DNA from: Chryseobacterium ureilyticum
Lineage (GTDB): Bacteria; Bacteroidota; Bacteroidia; Flavobacteriales; Weeksellaceae
Length of the DNA: 64,000 nucleotides
Reading direction: 5' to 3'
NCBI RefSeq assembly: GCF_900156735.1
Contig: NZ_FTOL01000003.1
Span: 62,001-126,000, forward strand
The position numbers were made by a program, and so were the translations under genes. A model generated the notes under the pieces. The model did not search any database and was not told the DNA's origin. It was given only the letters and a program-made list of their open reading frames with translations. Positions 1 through 7,715 of the stretch are shown in pieces (positions within the stretch are counted from its first letter, which is position 1; the number at the start of each line of letters is the position of its first letter).

Positions 1-266
1 TTTGATTTTAATGTAAAAGAATAAGTTTTCTTAATATCAGGATCTTCAACTTTTAATATATAATTTCCTGCAGGAATATTATTAAACCTATAAAAGCCAT
101 TATCATCAGTATAAACTTCCGCTTCTCCATTATTCAAAATAACCTTCACCGCCGAAAGTGGCTCCTTTTGAGAGTTTACAACCTTTCCGGTAATCTGCGA
201 AGTACTTTGCGCCCACATAATAGCCGGAAAAAGCAATACCGGAAAAAGGAATCTGTTCTTATTCAT
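1..266 (-). CDS. TonB-dependent receptor or related outer-membrane protein, N-terminal part (runs off window)
   Basis: Read on the minus strand from an ATG at 264-266, the partial product has a signal peptide (MNKNRFLFPVLLFPAIMWA, then QSTSQ) followed by a carboxypeptidase-regulatory-like beta-sandwich (ITGKVV, then a strand ending NIPAGNYILKV). This N-terminal domain is typical of Bacteroidota TonB-dependent receptors; the plug and barrel would lie beyond base 1, so the substrate cannot be read. A -7 element TAATTTTG lies upstream on the minus strand (306-313). The gene is divergent from an AraC-family regulator 97 bp away, an arrangement common for siderophore or heme receptors and their PchR-like activators. 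The receptor identity is inferred from this domain alone; another protein carrying the same domain is possible. Confidence 0.75.
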   Translation of the reverse strand, partial: MNKNRFLFPVLLFPAIMWAQSTSQITGKVVNSQKEPLSAVKVILNNGEAEVYTDDNGFYRFNNIPAGNYILKVEDPDIKKTYSFTLKS

Positions 267-363
267 AATTGTTATTTAGAATTAGTTTAATTAAATTTAC
301 GCTGGCAAAATTAGCGGTTCCCATTAGGAAATACTTTTGAGCTTAGGATAAATACTTTAGATT

Positions 364-1350
364 TTGGGAGAGACTGTACCGGAAAATACAATAGCAAGAC
401 AGATTTTAGATTTTTTTGGGGAGAATCATCGCGGTAGTGTGCCCGAAATATTCATCAATGAACTTGGGAAATTTGAAACCCTGACGTTGTATGAAGGAGA
501 TGAGTTTTTGGTCAAAGAATATCAGTTCTCGTATGCTGAAGATTATACCATGAAGTTCAGGACTGAAGCTGTAAAATATATTGAGCTAGCCTTCTTTCTT
601 GATGGAGCAGAGGTTATCCAGGATTTAGTGGGTGAAAAAAAAGGAGAATATAAACTCTTTCACCATTATATCTATTTTACGCCTGAAAATGCTGATGTGG
701 AAATTTATTTTCAAAAAGAAACCAGTTACAAAAATCTGGATATATATGTATCAAAAGATTATTTTCATCAACTGGCTGGGAGCAATACAACATTACAAAA
801 CTTCATCAATAAAATCGACCAGAACACAGCAGCTAGCCTGTTTCCGGAAGGGCTTCCTATAACACCGCAAATGATGAGCATTTTATTGGAAATAAAAAAA
901 TGTAACTTAGAGGGTTTTTACAGAGATTATTTCATAAAGAGTAAGATTCTTAATCTATTATTCCTCATTTTTGAATTCACAAAAAGCACACAAAATGAAA
1001 CGGTAACTAAATCCAGGCTTTCCATCAACACTTATGAAGTTCATCAATTGATGGAAGTGAAAAAATTTATAGAAGATAATCTGAAATCATTTTATACTAT
1101 TGAACAGCTCTCCATAAAGTTTGGCATTAATGAATTTAAACTGAAAAATGGTTTTAAGGAACTGTTTGGGGATGGTGTTTTTCATTATGCCTCCAAACTT
1201 AGGATGAAAGAGGCGCTTTATCTGCTTAAAAACTCTGATTTCTCTATAAAAGAGATTGCTTATCATCTGGGATATGCCTCGCCTTCTTCTTTTAGCGTTG
1301 CTTTTAAAAATGAGCTAGGAATGGGACCGAGCTATTACAGAAAGAATTAA
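364..1350 (+). CDS. AraC-family transcriptional regulator (PchR-like)
   Basis: A 328-residue DNA-binding regulator. The C-terminal ~100 residues form the AraC/XylS double helix-turn-helix: FYTIEQLSIKFGINEFKLK makes the first helix pair and FSIKEIAYHLGYASPSSFSVAFK the second, with the usual GxxPSYYRK-like end. The N-terminal ~200 residues have no recognisable cupin motif and match the variable sensor region of PchR-type regulators. The start appears to be TTG at 364, because an in-frame TAG lies at 358-360 and the first internal ATG would remove much of the sensor region. It is divergent from a probable TonB receptor, which it may activate. The ligand is unknown. Confidence 0.85.
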   Translation: MGETVPENTIARQILDFFGENHRGSVPEIFINELGKFETLTLYEGDEFLVKEYQFSYAEDYTMKFRTEAVKYIELAFFLDGAEVIQDLVGEKKGEYKLFHHYIYFTPENADVEIYFQKETSYKNLDIYVSKDYFHQLAGSNTTLQNFINKIDQNTAASLFPEGLPITPQMMSILLEIKKCNLEGFYRDYFIKSKILNLLFLIFEFTKSTQNETVTKSRLSINTYEVHQLMEVKKFIEDNLKSFYTIEQLSIKFGINEFKLKNGFKELFGDGVFHYASKLRMKEALYLLKNSDFSIKEIAYHLGYASPSSFSVAFKNELGMGPSYYRKN

Positions 1351-1403
1351 GCTGAATACAATTATCATAATTCAAAAAATAATTTTTAATCTATAACTAT
1401 TTT

Positions 1404-1441
1404 AAAAACAAAAAACCCTCCGTATTCAAAATACAGAGGGT
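1404..1441 (-). terminator. Rho-independent terminator of second tRNA cassette
   Basis: On the minus strand, downstream of tRNA-Leu(TAA), ACCCTCTGTAT pairs with ATACGGAGGGT around a short loop (1415-1441) and is followed by a T-rich tract. An almost identical hairpin follows the other cassette at 1761-1797. Confidence 0.85.
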
Positions 1442-1445
1442 CTTG

Positions 1446-1529
1446 TACCCCAGACGGGACTTGAACCCGTACGTCCTTGCGGACACAGGATTTTAAGTCC
1501 TGCGTGTCTACCAGTTCCACCACCAGGGC
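1446..1529 (-). tRNA. tRNA-Leu (anticodon TAA), copy 2
   Basis: An 84-nt class II tRNA with a long variable arm. The anticodon stem CAGGA/TCCTG encloses the loop CTTAAAA, giving anticodon TAA (reads UUA). The T loop carries the GTTCAAGTCC form. The 3' CCA is not encoded. The sequence looks the same as the tRNA at 1802-1885, so the two come from a tandem duplication. Confidence 0.93.
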
Positions 1530-1540
1530 ATGGTGTAGAC

Positions 1541-1592
1541 ACGAAAATAGATTTGAATAAATCTTATGCTCTATCAGCTGAGCTATTTTCGC
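1541..1592 (-). pseudogene. Degenerate tRNA-Gly lacking its anticodon arm
   Basis: This lies where tRNA-Gly(GCC) sits in the sister cassette. The first ~27 nt (acceptor strand and D arm, GCGAAAATAGCTCAGC onward) match the intact tRNA at 1892-1967 with two differences. The anticodon arm and variable region are missing. A remnant resembling the T arm (AGATTTATTCAAATCT) and a 3' acceptor strand CTATTTTCGT remain. The remnant can still fold: the first ten bases GCGAAAATAG pair with CTATTTTCGT with one G-U. It cannot decode. It is best called a tRNA pseudogene, although the pairing may keep the transcript processable. Confidence 0.8.
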
Positions 1593-1596
1593 ATTG

Positions 1597-1678
1597 TGCG
1601 GATGAAGGGACTCGAACCCCCACGCCTCGCGGCACCAGATCCTAAGTCTGGCGTGGCTACCAATTACACCACATCCGC
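1597..1678 (-). tRNA. tRNA-Leu (anticodon TAG), copy 2
   Basis: An 82-nt class II tRNA with acceptor GCGGATG/CATCCGC and discriminator A. The anticodon stem CCAGA/TCTGG encloses CTTAGGA, giving anticodon TAG (reads CUA). It differs from the copy at 1972-2053 by one visible base in the variable arm (GCCGCGAGGC against GCCGTGAGGC). The CCA is not encoded. Confidence 0.93.
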
Positions 1679-1723
1679 TGATATATTATTCTGCTTTCGC
1701 AGATTTTGTTGATGATTCTTTTA

Positions 1724-1731
1724 CAAATATA
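1724..1731 (-). promoter_or_regulatory. Possible -7 promoter element of the second tRNA cassette
   Basis: TATATTTG on the minus strand matches the Bacteroidota -7 consensus TAnnTTTG, 45 bp upstream of tRNA-Leu(TAG) copy 2. The expected -33 position reads GTTC rather than TTTG, so this promoter would be weaker than the one at 2105-2135, or the cassette may depend on read-through. Confidence 0.35.
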
Positions 1732-1760
1732 AGAATCTTTATTTAATGAACACTCTCTAT

Positions 1761-1797
1761 AAAAACAAAAAACCCTCCGTAACGAAATACAGAGGGT
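1761..1797 (-). terminator. Rho-independent terminator of first tRNA cassette
   Basis: ACCCTCTGTA pairs with TACGGAGGGT (1772-1797), followed on the minus strand by a T-rich run. It is the sister of the hairpin at 1404-1441, showing that the duplication included the terminator. Confidence 0.85.
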
Positions 1798-1801
1798 CTT
1801 G

Positions 1802-1885
1802 TACCCCAGACGGGACTTGAACCCGTACGTCCTTGCGGACACAGGATTTTAAGTCCTGCGTGTCTACCAGTTCCACCACCAGGGC
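1802..1885 (-). tRNA. tRNA-Leu (anticodon TAA), copy 1
   Basis: An 84-nt tRNA with anticodon loop CTTAAAA, hence TAA. It is the last gene of the promoter-proximal cassette transcribed from the promoter near 2105-2135, and it matches the copy at 1446-1529. Confidence 0.93.
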
Positions 1886-1891
1886 ATGGTG

Positions 1892-1967
1892 TGGAGCGAA
1901 AAACGGGATTCGAACCCGCGACCCCAACCTTGGCAAGGTTGTGCTCTACCAGCTGAGCTATTTTCGC
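1892..1967 (-). tRNA. tRNA-Gly (anticodon GCC)
   Basis: A 76-nt tRNA including an encoded CCA. It starts GCGAAAATAGCTCAGCTGG, the anticodon stem CAACC/GGTTG encloses TTGCCAA (anticodon GCC), and the T arm is GCGGG-TTCGAAT-CCCGT. It is the only intact tRNA-Gly in the window; its duplicate at 1541-1592 is broken. Confidence 0.95.
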
Positions 1968-1971
1968 ATAG

Positions 1972-2053
1972 TGCGGATGAAGGGACTCGAACCCCCACGC
2001 CTCACGGCACCAGATCCTAAGTCTGGCGTGGCTACCAATTACACCACATCCGC
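1972..2053 (-). tRNA. tRNA-Leu (anticodon TAG), copy 1
   Basis: An 82-nt class II tRNA with anticodon loop CTTAGGA (TAG). It is the first gene of the cassette after the promoter at 2105-2135. Only 4 bp separate its 3' end from tRNA-Gly. Confidence 0.94.
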
Positions 2054-2104
2054 TGGTTTTTTTGTATTGTAAGTTTTAAAGAGCTTGCTTCGTTTTTGTG
2101 AGTG

Positions 2105-2135
2105 CAAATATAGGACAATTTCCTTTACCTCCAAA
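2105..2135 (-). promoter_or_regulatory. Bacteroidota-type promoter of the tRNA cluster
   Basis: Read on the minus strand, TTTG (2132-2135), 19 bases, then TATATTTG (2105-2112). This fits the Bacteroidota primary sigma consensus TTTG-N19-TAnnTTTG exactly. Transcription would begin near base 2100, about 47 bp before tRNA-Leu(TAG). Confidence 0.75.
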
Positions 2136-2232
2136 CTTTTTCTCGAAAAAAATTAAAATTTCCAGATTTTTTTTCTGTGGCACCTATTATTACATTTCAT
2201 TTTCTTACTTTTACAACGTTAATAATTACGAT

Positions 2233-2610
2233 ATGGAATTACAAGGAACGGTAAAGAAACTTTTTGAAACTCAAACATTTGCAAGTGGATTTCAAAAAAG
2301 AGAATTGGTTATTTTGACCCAGGAACAGTATCCACAGCCGATAAACATAGAGTTTTTGTCTGATAAGATTAGTTTATTAGATAATCTTAAAGAAGGAGAA
2401 AACGTAAAGATAGGAATCAACATCAGAGGAAGAGAATGGGTTTCTCCACAAGGTGAAACTAAATATTTCAACTCTATTACAGGGTGGAGAGTAGAGAAAG
2501 TTTTTGATAATGGTTCAGAACCTACTCAGGCTATGCCTCAGCAATCAGCTTCTCCAGTTTCTAATGAGAATCCGTTTGCCGGAGACGACGACGATGATTT
2601 ACCTTTCTAA
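2233..2610 (+). CDS. DUF3127 family protein with SSB-like acidic tail
   Basis: A 125-residue protein, taken from the ATG at 2233 (MELQGTVKKLFETQTF). An upstream in-frame start at 2098 adds only low-complexity sequence. Residues 1-~90 form the DUF3127 domain (MELQGTVKKL, FASGFQKRELVI, GWRVEKV), which is thought to be OB-fold-like. A flexible Gln/Ser/Pro-rich linker follows, and the protein ends NPFAGDDDDDLPF. That tail resembles the acidic C-terminus of single-stranded-DNA-binding protein (DDDxPF), which docks repair and replication enzymes. A role in single-stranded nucleic-acid metabolism is inferred; the biochemical function is not established. Confidence 0.85.
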   Translation: MELQGTVKKLFETQTFASGFQKRELVILTQEQYPQPINIEFLSDKISLLDNLKEGENVKIGINIRGREWVSPQGETKYFNSITGWRVEKVFDNGSEPTQAMPQQSASPVSNENPFAGDDDDDLPF

Positions 2611-2672
2611 TTAAAGAATTAAGATCAAATATAAATCCTGCTTTCTTAAAAGTGGGATTTTTTTTCTAAAAA

Positions 2673-3326
2673 ATGGTCCGATTAGACGAAAACGAGATAT
2701 CATTTCCTGATCCTGAAGTATATGACGGACACGATGGGCTTATTGCCTTTGGTGGAGACCTGTCTGTAGAACGGATCTGGTTTGCTTATCAATTGGGTAT
2801 TTTCCCCTGGTACAATCCTGGAGAAGAAATATTATGGTGGTGTCCGGACCCGAGGTTTGTTCTCCTTCCTGATGAAATAAAGGTATCAAAATCTATGAGA
2901 AAGATATTAAACAGAAATGTTTTTACCTTTTCAGAGAACAGAAATTTCAGGGAAGTGATCAAAAATTGCCAGCAATCTGAGCGAAAAGGTCAATCCGGAA
3001 CATGGCTTTCCGATGAACTAATGGATTCTTTCATCCAACTTCATGAATATGGTTTAGCAAAAAGTATTGAAGTGTGGCAGGAGGAAGAACTTGTAGGTGG
3101 TTTTTACGGTTTGCAGATCGGAAATGTTTTCTGTGGCGAAAGTATGTTTGCCAAAGTAAGCAATGCTTCGAAAGCTGGGTTTATTCATTTTGTGGAAAGC
3201 AATAGAAACCAACTAGAGTTAATTGATTGTCAGTCTCATACTGAGCACTTGGAAAGCTTGGGAGCAAAGATGATTCCTAAAAAAGAATTTTTAAAAATCC
3301 TACACGAAAACAATGAACGCAGATAG
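2673..3326 (+). CDS. aat: Leucyl/phenylalanyl-tRNA--protein transferase
   Basis: A 217-residue enzyme that transfers Leu or Phe from aminoacyl-tRNA to proteins with N-terminal Arg or Lys, marking them for ClpAP degradation (bacterial N-end rule). The family signature is clear: FPDPE near residue 11, GLIAFGGDLSVERIWFAYQLGIFPWY, then WWCPDPRFVL, and a GNAT-like core with GGFYGLQIGNVFCGESMF. Length is normal. It overlaps the following transporter gene by 14 bp, so the two are probably co-transcribed. The N-terminal methionine precedes the expected sequence directly. Confidence 0.96.
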   Translation: MVRLDENEISFPDPEVYDGHDGLIAFGGDLSVERIWFAYQLGIFPWYNPGEEILWWCPDPRFVLLPDEIKVSKSMRKILNRNVFTFSENRNFREVIKNCQQSERKGQSGTWLSDELMDSFIQLHEYGLAKSIEVWQEEELVGGFYGLQIGNVFCGESMFAKVSNASKAGFIHFVESNRNQLELIDCQSHTEHLESLGAKMIPKKEFLKILHENNERR

Positions 3327-4191
3327 AGAAAAATGGCTTCTTTTGATTATCCTGAGCATTATTTGGGGATCTTCTTTTATTTTGATCAAGAAATCACTGG
3401 AACATTTTAATCCGTTTCAGGTGGGTTCTTTAAGAGTACTTATTGCAGGGATTATTTTACTGCCTATTGCCATTTCAAACTATAAACTTTTTCCTAAAAA
3501 ACATTTAAAGTGGCTCATTTTAGCCGCTTTTACCGGAAATTTCATCCCAATGTTTCTATTTCCGATTGCAGAAACGGAAGTAAGCAGCAGTGTTGCAGGA
3601 ATCATCAATTCAATGATGCCGATTTTTGTTATTATTGTAGGAGCACTGGTCTGGAAATTTGAAACAACCAAGAAGCAAATCATAGGAATATTGGTAAGTT
3701 TTACCGGGGTTTGTATTCTTGCTTTTGGAGGTGGAGATAGTGGAACATTCAAGATGATTCCCATCTTACTCCTATTACTTGCCACTTTATGTTATGCTCT
3801 GAGTACCACAACAGTAAAATCAAAGCTCATGGAGGTTTCTTCTACTGTTTTATCTGCTTTTATTTTCTCATTTGTTTTATTTTTTCCTTCTCTTATTGCA
3901 TTAACGAGCACTGGATTTTTCTCTGAATTCAGTTTTTCAAAAGATAATCTTCTGGGGTTAATGTTTGTGAGTATTTTATCTATTTTCGGAACCGGGCTTG
4001 CCATGATGATGAACTACCGTCTACTGAAAGTTTCTTCACCCCTTTTTGCATCAACAGTTACTTTAGTAATGCCTATTGTTGCAATTATCTGGGGGATCAT
4101 TGATGGTGAAAAGCTTACCTATCTTCAATTCATTGGTGCCGGAGTTATTATTGGTGGGTTAATATTTTTAAGAACAAAACAAAAAAAATAA
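3313..4191 (+). CDS. EamA/DMT-family transporter
   Basis: A 292-residue membrane protein with about ten hydrophobic segments arranged as two EamA repeats: IIWGSSFILIKKSLEHFNPFQVGSLR opens the first, and LCYALSTTTVKSK the second. Drug/metabolite transporters of this type usually export amino acids or other small metabolites; the substrate cannot be read from the sequence. It overlaps the 3' end of aat by 14 bp. The C-terminus ends in a short Lys-rich tail (RTKQKK), as is usual for cytoplasmic tails. Confidence 0.9.
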   Translation: MNADREKWLLLIILSIIWGSSFILIKKSLEHFNPFQVGSLRVLIAGIILLPIAISNYKLFPKKHLKWLILAAFTGNFIPMFLFPIAETEVSSSVAGIINSMMPIFVIIVGALVWKFETTKKQIIGILVSFTGVCILAFGGGDSGTFKMIPILLLLLATLCYALSTTTVKSKLMEVSSTVLSAFIFSFVLFFPSLIALTSTGFFSEFSFSKDNLLGLMFVSILSIFGTGLAMMMNYRLLKVSSPLFASTVTLVMPIVAIIWGIIDGEKLTYLQFIGAGVIIGGLIFLRTKQKK

Positions 4192-4238
4192 GTTTGTTTT
4201 ATAAATTAAATTATATTTGATTGATTTAATTTATAACC

Positions 4239-5105
4239 ATGAACAAAATTTTACTATTCGGTGCAATTTCCGTATTCTCCCTTTCCTGTTCGTCATCTAA
4301 TGATGACAATCCTTTCGATAATAGTGACCCTACCATTCAAAATGTAGTACTTCCTGTGAAAGTAACGAATGAAGGAGTCACCATGAAAGTGAATTATAAC
4401 GGAACAAAAATCATCAGCTTAATCAGTACTACCAGCCCAGGATTCAGGATTGAATTCTCATATACGGATGATTACATCACCAATATTAAACATTATTACA
4501 ATAATATTCTTGATACCTCCATTGACTATACCTATTCTAGCGGACGTCTGGCAACAGCGGTGAACAAAGAATATTCTGATTCAGGAGTGATCCAGGCAAC
4601 GGTAACGTATACCTATACTCATGTAAGCACAACTCAGATCAATGTAAAGAAACAGGCAATTCTAGGTCCTAATACAAACTATACTATGAACAATGTATAT
4701 ACGTACAACAGCAACGGAAACATGGTAAGTTCAACAGGAACCGGAACTGGAGTTACCAGTGGAAATTCAGTAAATTACACTCAAAACGGGACTTATATTC
4801 ACACGGAAAAAAATTATGCCTTTAAAAATGTAAAGGGGCTTGATAAAATCATCTTTAACGGAGATACCGATGATAATGTATCCATTCTATTTTCAAACAT
4901 TAAAAACAGTTTAGGGACTTTTAAGAGCTCAATTGTTTCTACCACTGCCGGCGGAACGGGAAATGTGTTCTTAAATTATAAGTATACCACTACATTTAAC
5001 CCAACTGGATATCCTTCTATAGAAAGCAGACAGGAACTGGATAGCAGTGGAAATCCCACAGCTACTCCTCCGGACCAATTCATCTACGAATACAATTATC
5101 AATAA
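4239..5105 (+). CDS. Putative lipoprotein of unknown function
   Basis: A 288-residue protein with a lipoprotein signal peptide (MNKILLFGAISVFSLSCSSS; the lipobox Cys is at about residue 17), then an Asp/Asn-rich flexible stretch. The body is rich in Tyr, Thr, Asn and Ser with repeated patterns such as YTYSSGR, VTYTYTHVS and NVYTYNSNGN, resembling the beta-strand repeats of YD/RHS-like surface proteins. No catalytic motif is visible. It has its own terminator just downstream and is not overlapped by its neighbours. It is probably anchored in the outer membrane. Confidence 0.75.
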   Translation: MNKILLFGAISVFSLSCSSSNDDNPFDNSDPTIQNVVLPVKVTNEGVTMKVNYNGTKIISLISTTSPGFRIEFSYTDDYITNIKHYYNNILDTSIDYTYSSGRLATAVNKEYSDSGVIQATVTYTYTHVSTTQINVKKQAILGPNTNYTMNNVYTYNSNGNMVSSTGTGTGVTSGNSVNYTQNGTYIHTEKNYAFKNVKGLDKIIFNGDTDDNVSILFSNIKNSLGTFKSSIVSTTAGGTGNVFLNYKYTTTFNPTGYPSIESRQELDSSGNPTATPPDQFIYEYNYQ

Positions 5106-5107
5106 AA

Positions 5108-5134
5108 AAAACCTGCATTTCTGCAGGTTTTTTT
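5108..5134. terminator. Bidirectional terminator
   Basis: AACCTGCA-TTTC-TGCAGGTT is flanked by A-rich and T-rich runs on both sides. It can end the lipoprotein gene on the plus strand and the TPR gene (ending at 5153) on the minus strand. Confidence 0.9.
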
Positions 5135-5152
5135 GTTATTTCAAGTGATATT

Positions 5153-6553
5153 TTAGTTCTTTTTCTTCACTTTACTTACTTTTACTTTTTTTACTTCATC
5201 CTTAATAAATGGATATTTTTTTTGCATATCCTTAACTAAAGACGGGTCTAATTCTAAAGCTTTCTGAAGTGATTCTATTCCTTTGTCCTGATCTTTAAGA
5301 TTAAAGAAACAATTGCTTAACTGATAAAACAATTCTGCTCTGTGATGTTTCTTAACAGCGGCATTCAAAACAGTTATTGCTTCTTCATATTCTCCTACGA
5401 GCATTAATACTTCTGAATAGGCATACCAATTGTAAAATCTTGAGGGTTCAGCATCTACAAGTTTTTTCAAACATGAAAGACTTTCTTCAAATTTACCTGA
5501 ATCAATGAATAAGAATGCTAATCTTTTCTGATAATCAAGATTATTTTCGTTCAATTGGGTTGCTTCTTTGGCAAAGTATAATGCTTCAGACATTCCACCC
5601 ATTTCCTCATACAGGTATGATTGTTCCATCATAGCAAGATAAAACTGAGGATCTTCTCTCAGTGATTTCTGAAAAGAATTTAATGCTAAGATAGGTTGTT
5701 TTAATGCTTTATTGCACAATCCAATTTTATAGAATGTAAATGCTTTGGTATATTCCAGCTCAAGCATTTCTTCATAGGTATTGATTGCTTTTTGATATTG
5801 CCCTAAAGCTTCATAACAAGCTGCTTTATTGGCATATACTCCTACAGAGCTTGAATTGATTGCCAATAAATAATCATATCCTTTTATTGCTTCTTCGTAG
5901 TTCTTTCTGTTGAAGTAGAACTGACCATATTCTGACCAAGCGATCTCAGAATAAGGAAATTCATCTAAATATTCATTAAGAAAGGCAATAGCCTCCTCAC
6001 TCTTATTCAAATCACTAAAGCACACCATAGCGTTCTCTAATGAATATTCATCAGTAGGGTCTTCTTTAAGTGCCTTTTTGTAATGCTTAAGAGCGTTAAA
6101 AGGATCTCCAAGATTTACATATTCATCTGCAATAAAGTTGTGAAGGAAATTTTCTTCTTCCTCCAGAGTAAGGGCTTTTTTACAAATTTCAATGGCTTTT
6201 CTAGGATTTCCCAGGTTCGAATAATACTTAGCATAGCAAACCAAAAAGTCTGTATTTTCCATGGAGGAACCTTTCAGCTCATTGATAAGATCTTTCGCCG
6301 TATTATATTCTTCCCATTCCAAAAGAATTTCAAGTCTTTTAATCTTGATATCTAATGAATTAGGATGAAGCTTCAGTCCGTAATTAACAGCCATATCGGC
6401 ATAGTTAAAATCACCAAGCTCCAAATAATAAACAATGATATCTTCTAATTCTTCTGTATCGAAGTAGAATTCCTCATTGTTTTCCATCATTTCCTCGAAC
6501 TTTTTTACAAGTTCATTTCCAAAATACTCTTCCAATAGTGTCCTCTTTGTCAA
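5153..6553 (-). CDS. Tetratricopeptide-repeat protein
   Basis: A 466-residue soluble protein built almost entirely of 34-residue TPR helix pairs, about ten in tandem (for example NPRKAIEICKKALTLEEEE, DPFNALKHYKKALKEDP, QYQKAINTYEEMLELE, QDKGIESLQKALELDPS). The N-terminus (MTKRTLLEEYFG) is acidic and has no signal peptide. The C-terminus is Lys-rich. TPR arrays act as protein-binding scaffolds; no enzymatic domain is present and the partner is unknown. Similar proteins are widespread in Flavobacteriia. It stands alone, facing the lipoprotein gene across a shared terminator. Confidence 0.88.
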   Translation of the reverse strand: MTKRTLLEEYFGNELVKKFEEMMENNEEFYFDTEELEDIIVYYLELGDFNYADMAVNYGLKLHPNSLDIKIKRLEILLEWEEYNTAKDLINELKGSSMENTDFLVCYAKYYSNLGNPRKAIEICKKALTLEEEENFLHNFIADEYVNLGDPFNALKHYKKALKEDPTDEYSLENAMVCFSDLNKSEEAIAFLNEYLDEFPYSEIAWSEYGQFYFNRKNYEEAIKGYDYLLAINSSSVGVYANKAACYEALGQYQKAINTYEEMLELEYTKAFTFYKIGLCNKALKQPILALNSFQKSLREDPQFYLAMMEQSYLYEEMGGMSEALYFAKEATQLNENNLDYQKRLAFLFIDSGKFEESLSCLKKLVDAEPSRFYNWYAYSEVLMLVGEYEEAITVLNAAVKKHHRAELFYQLSNCFFNLKDQDKGIESLQKALELDPSLVKDMQKKYPFIKDEVKKVKVSKVKKKN

Positions 6554-6743
6554 CCCGATGTCTGAATTTACTTACAAACCTCGGCAAACGTTTAATTAAT
6601 TAATATATCTGAAACTGATATTCGAATATTTATGCAAAGTTGCAACTTTTTTTTGAATTATCCATTTCATAAATTTCTATTATAAAAATAGTAAAAAAAG
6701 AAAACCAATAAAAGGATTGTGGATAAAAAAATGGAAATTGGGG

Positions 6744-7715
6744 TTAAATTCTTATTACAAGCCTTTTTCCGGTTTGTATCTCTGCATTCCACGCTGATTC
6801 GATATTTTTAATATCAACATCTTCTGTTTCTATTTTAAGCTTTCCATCGATGGCAGCCTGAAACATTTCAGGAATAATTTCTGAGAATAAAAGTGCAGAT
6901 TCTTCTTTTGTCCAACTTCCCAATCCAGACCCTGAAATTTGTATATCTGTTGCTCTGAGAATCTGTGAAGACAGTTGAATAGTATCTCCACTCATTCCGC
7001 CTATGGTAATCAGTTTTGTTTTGTGAGAAAATGTTCCGTCCCCTTTAAATGCAGATAAGATCATTTCTACAGAATGCCCCCAGATATAGTCTACAATAAT
7101 ATCTATAGGTGTTTCATTATGAATTCCTTTTATCTTACTTTGAAAATCTTGATCATTCAAATGCAGGGAAACAGCCTCATCGGCACCCAATTCAAGAAGT
7201 GACTGTAAAGATTCTTCATTTCTTCCTGTGACAATAATTTTCTTAGCTCCATAGACTTTAGCAATCTGAACTGCTATTCTTCCGGTAATTCCTGTTGCTC
7301 CATTGACTAATACTACATTTCCTGGTTGTACCCTAGCCTTGAACTTTAATGCCATTGCAGATCCCATAACGGCGTTGGGTAACGCTGCTGCGGTAGAAAA
7401 ATCAAGTTGCTCAGGAATTCTCACTATCTTATTCTTATCTACAACTGCTTTTTCTGCAACGGTTCCTTTTTTGCTGAAGAAATAGACTTTTGTTCCATCT
7501 TCTAGAAATCCTACCCCGTCCGAACCTACAATTGTAGGCTGATGAATTTCATTTTCGGTAGAATAGTGGTTTCCACTTGCTCTTGCTTTATCCAGATTTT
7601 TAATAGATGCTGCTTTTACAGACACTAAGATTTCATTTTCTTGCGTTACTTCCGGTTCCTGGAAGTCTGCATATTGAGGAGCATTTCCTTTTTCAAAAAC
7701 GACTGCTGCTTTCAT
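6744..7715 (-). CDS. Zinc-independent MDR-family NAD(P)-dependent oxidoreductase (quinone reductase-like)
   Basis: A 323-residue medium-chain dehydrogenase/reductase. The N-terminal GroES-like domain (MKAAVVFEKGNAPQYADFQEPEV, VGSDGVGFL) lacks the catalytic-zinc Cys/His set. The Rossmann core carries VLVNGATGITGRIAVQIAKVYGAKKIIVTGRN (about residues 133-163), with the MDR glycine pattern for NADPH. This places it with quinone oxidoreductases rather than alcohol dehydrogenases. A Crp-like regulator lies 294 bp upstream in the same orientation and may control it, though the gap holds other sequence. The substrate is unknown. Confidence 0.87.
   Translation of the reverse strand: MKAAVVFEKGNAPQYADFQEPEVTQENEILVSVKAASIKNLDKARASGNHYSTENEIHQPTIVGSDGVGFLEDGTKVYFFSKKGTVAEKAVVDKNKIVRIPEQLDFSTAAALPNAVMGSAMALKFKARVQPGNVVLVNGATGITGRIAVQIAKVYGAKKIIVTGRNEESLQSLLELGADEAVSLHLNDQDFQSKIKGIHNETPIDIIVDYIWGHSVEMILSAFKGDGTFSHKTKLITIGGMSGDTIQLSSQILRATDIQISGSGLGSWTKEESALLFSEIIPEMFQAAIDGKLKIETEDVDIKNIESAWNAEIQTGKRLVIRI

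Larger units (their letters stand above)
1404..2053 (-). repeat. Tandem duplication of a three-tRNA cassette with its terminator
   Basis: Two head-to-tail units each read Leu(TAG)-Gly-Leu(TAA)-terminator on the minus strand: 2053 down to 1761, and 1678 down to 1404. The Leu genes and the terminator are nearly identical between units. Only the Gly gene of the second unit has decayed. About 80 bp of non-repeated spacer separates the units. Confidence 0.85.

Noticed and set aside
1657-2072. Small open frames over the tRNA cluster
   Set aside because: They run through tRNA genes on one strand or the other and have no protein character.
2098-2232. 45-residue extension at the start of the DUF3127 protein
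   Set aside because: It overlaps the promoter region and encodes Phe/Lys/Tyr-rich low-complexity sequence; the domain begins at MELQGT.
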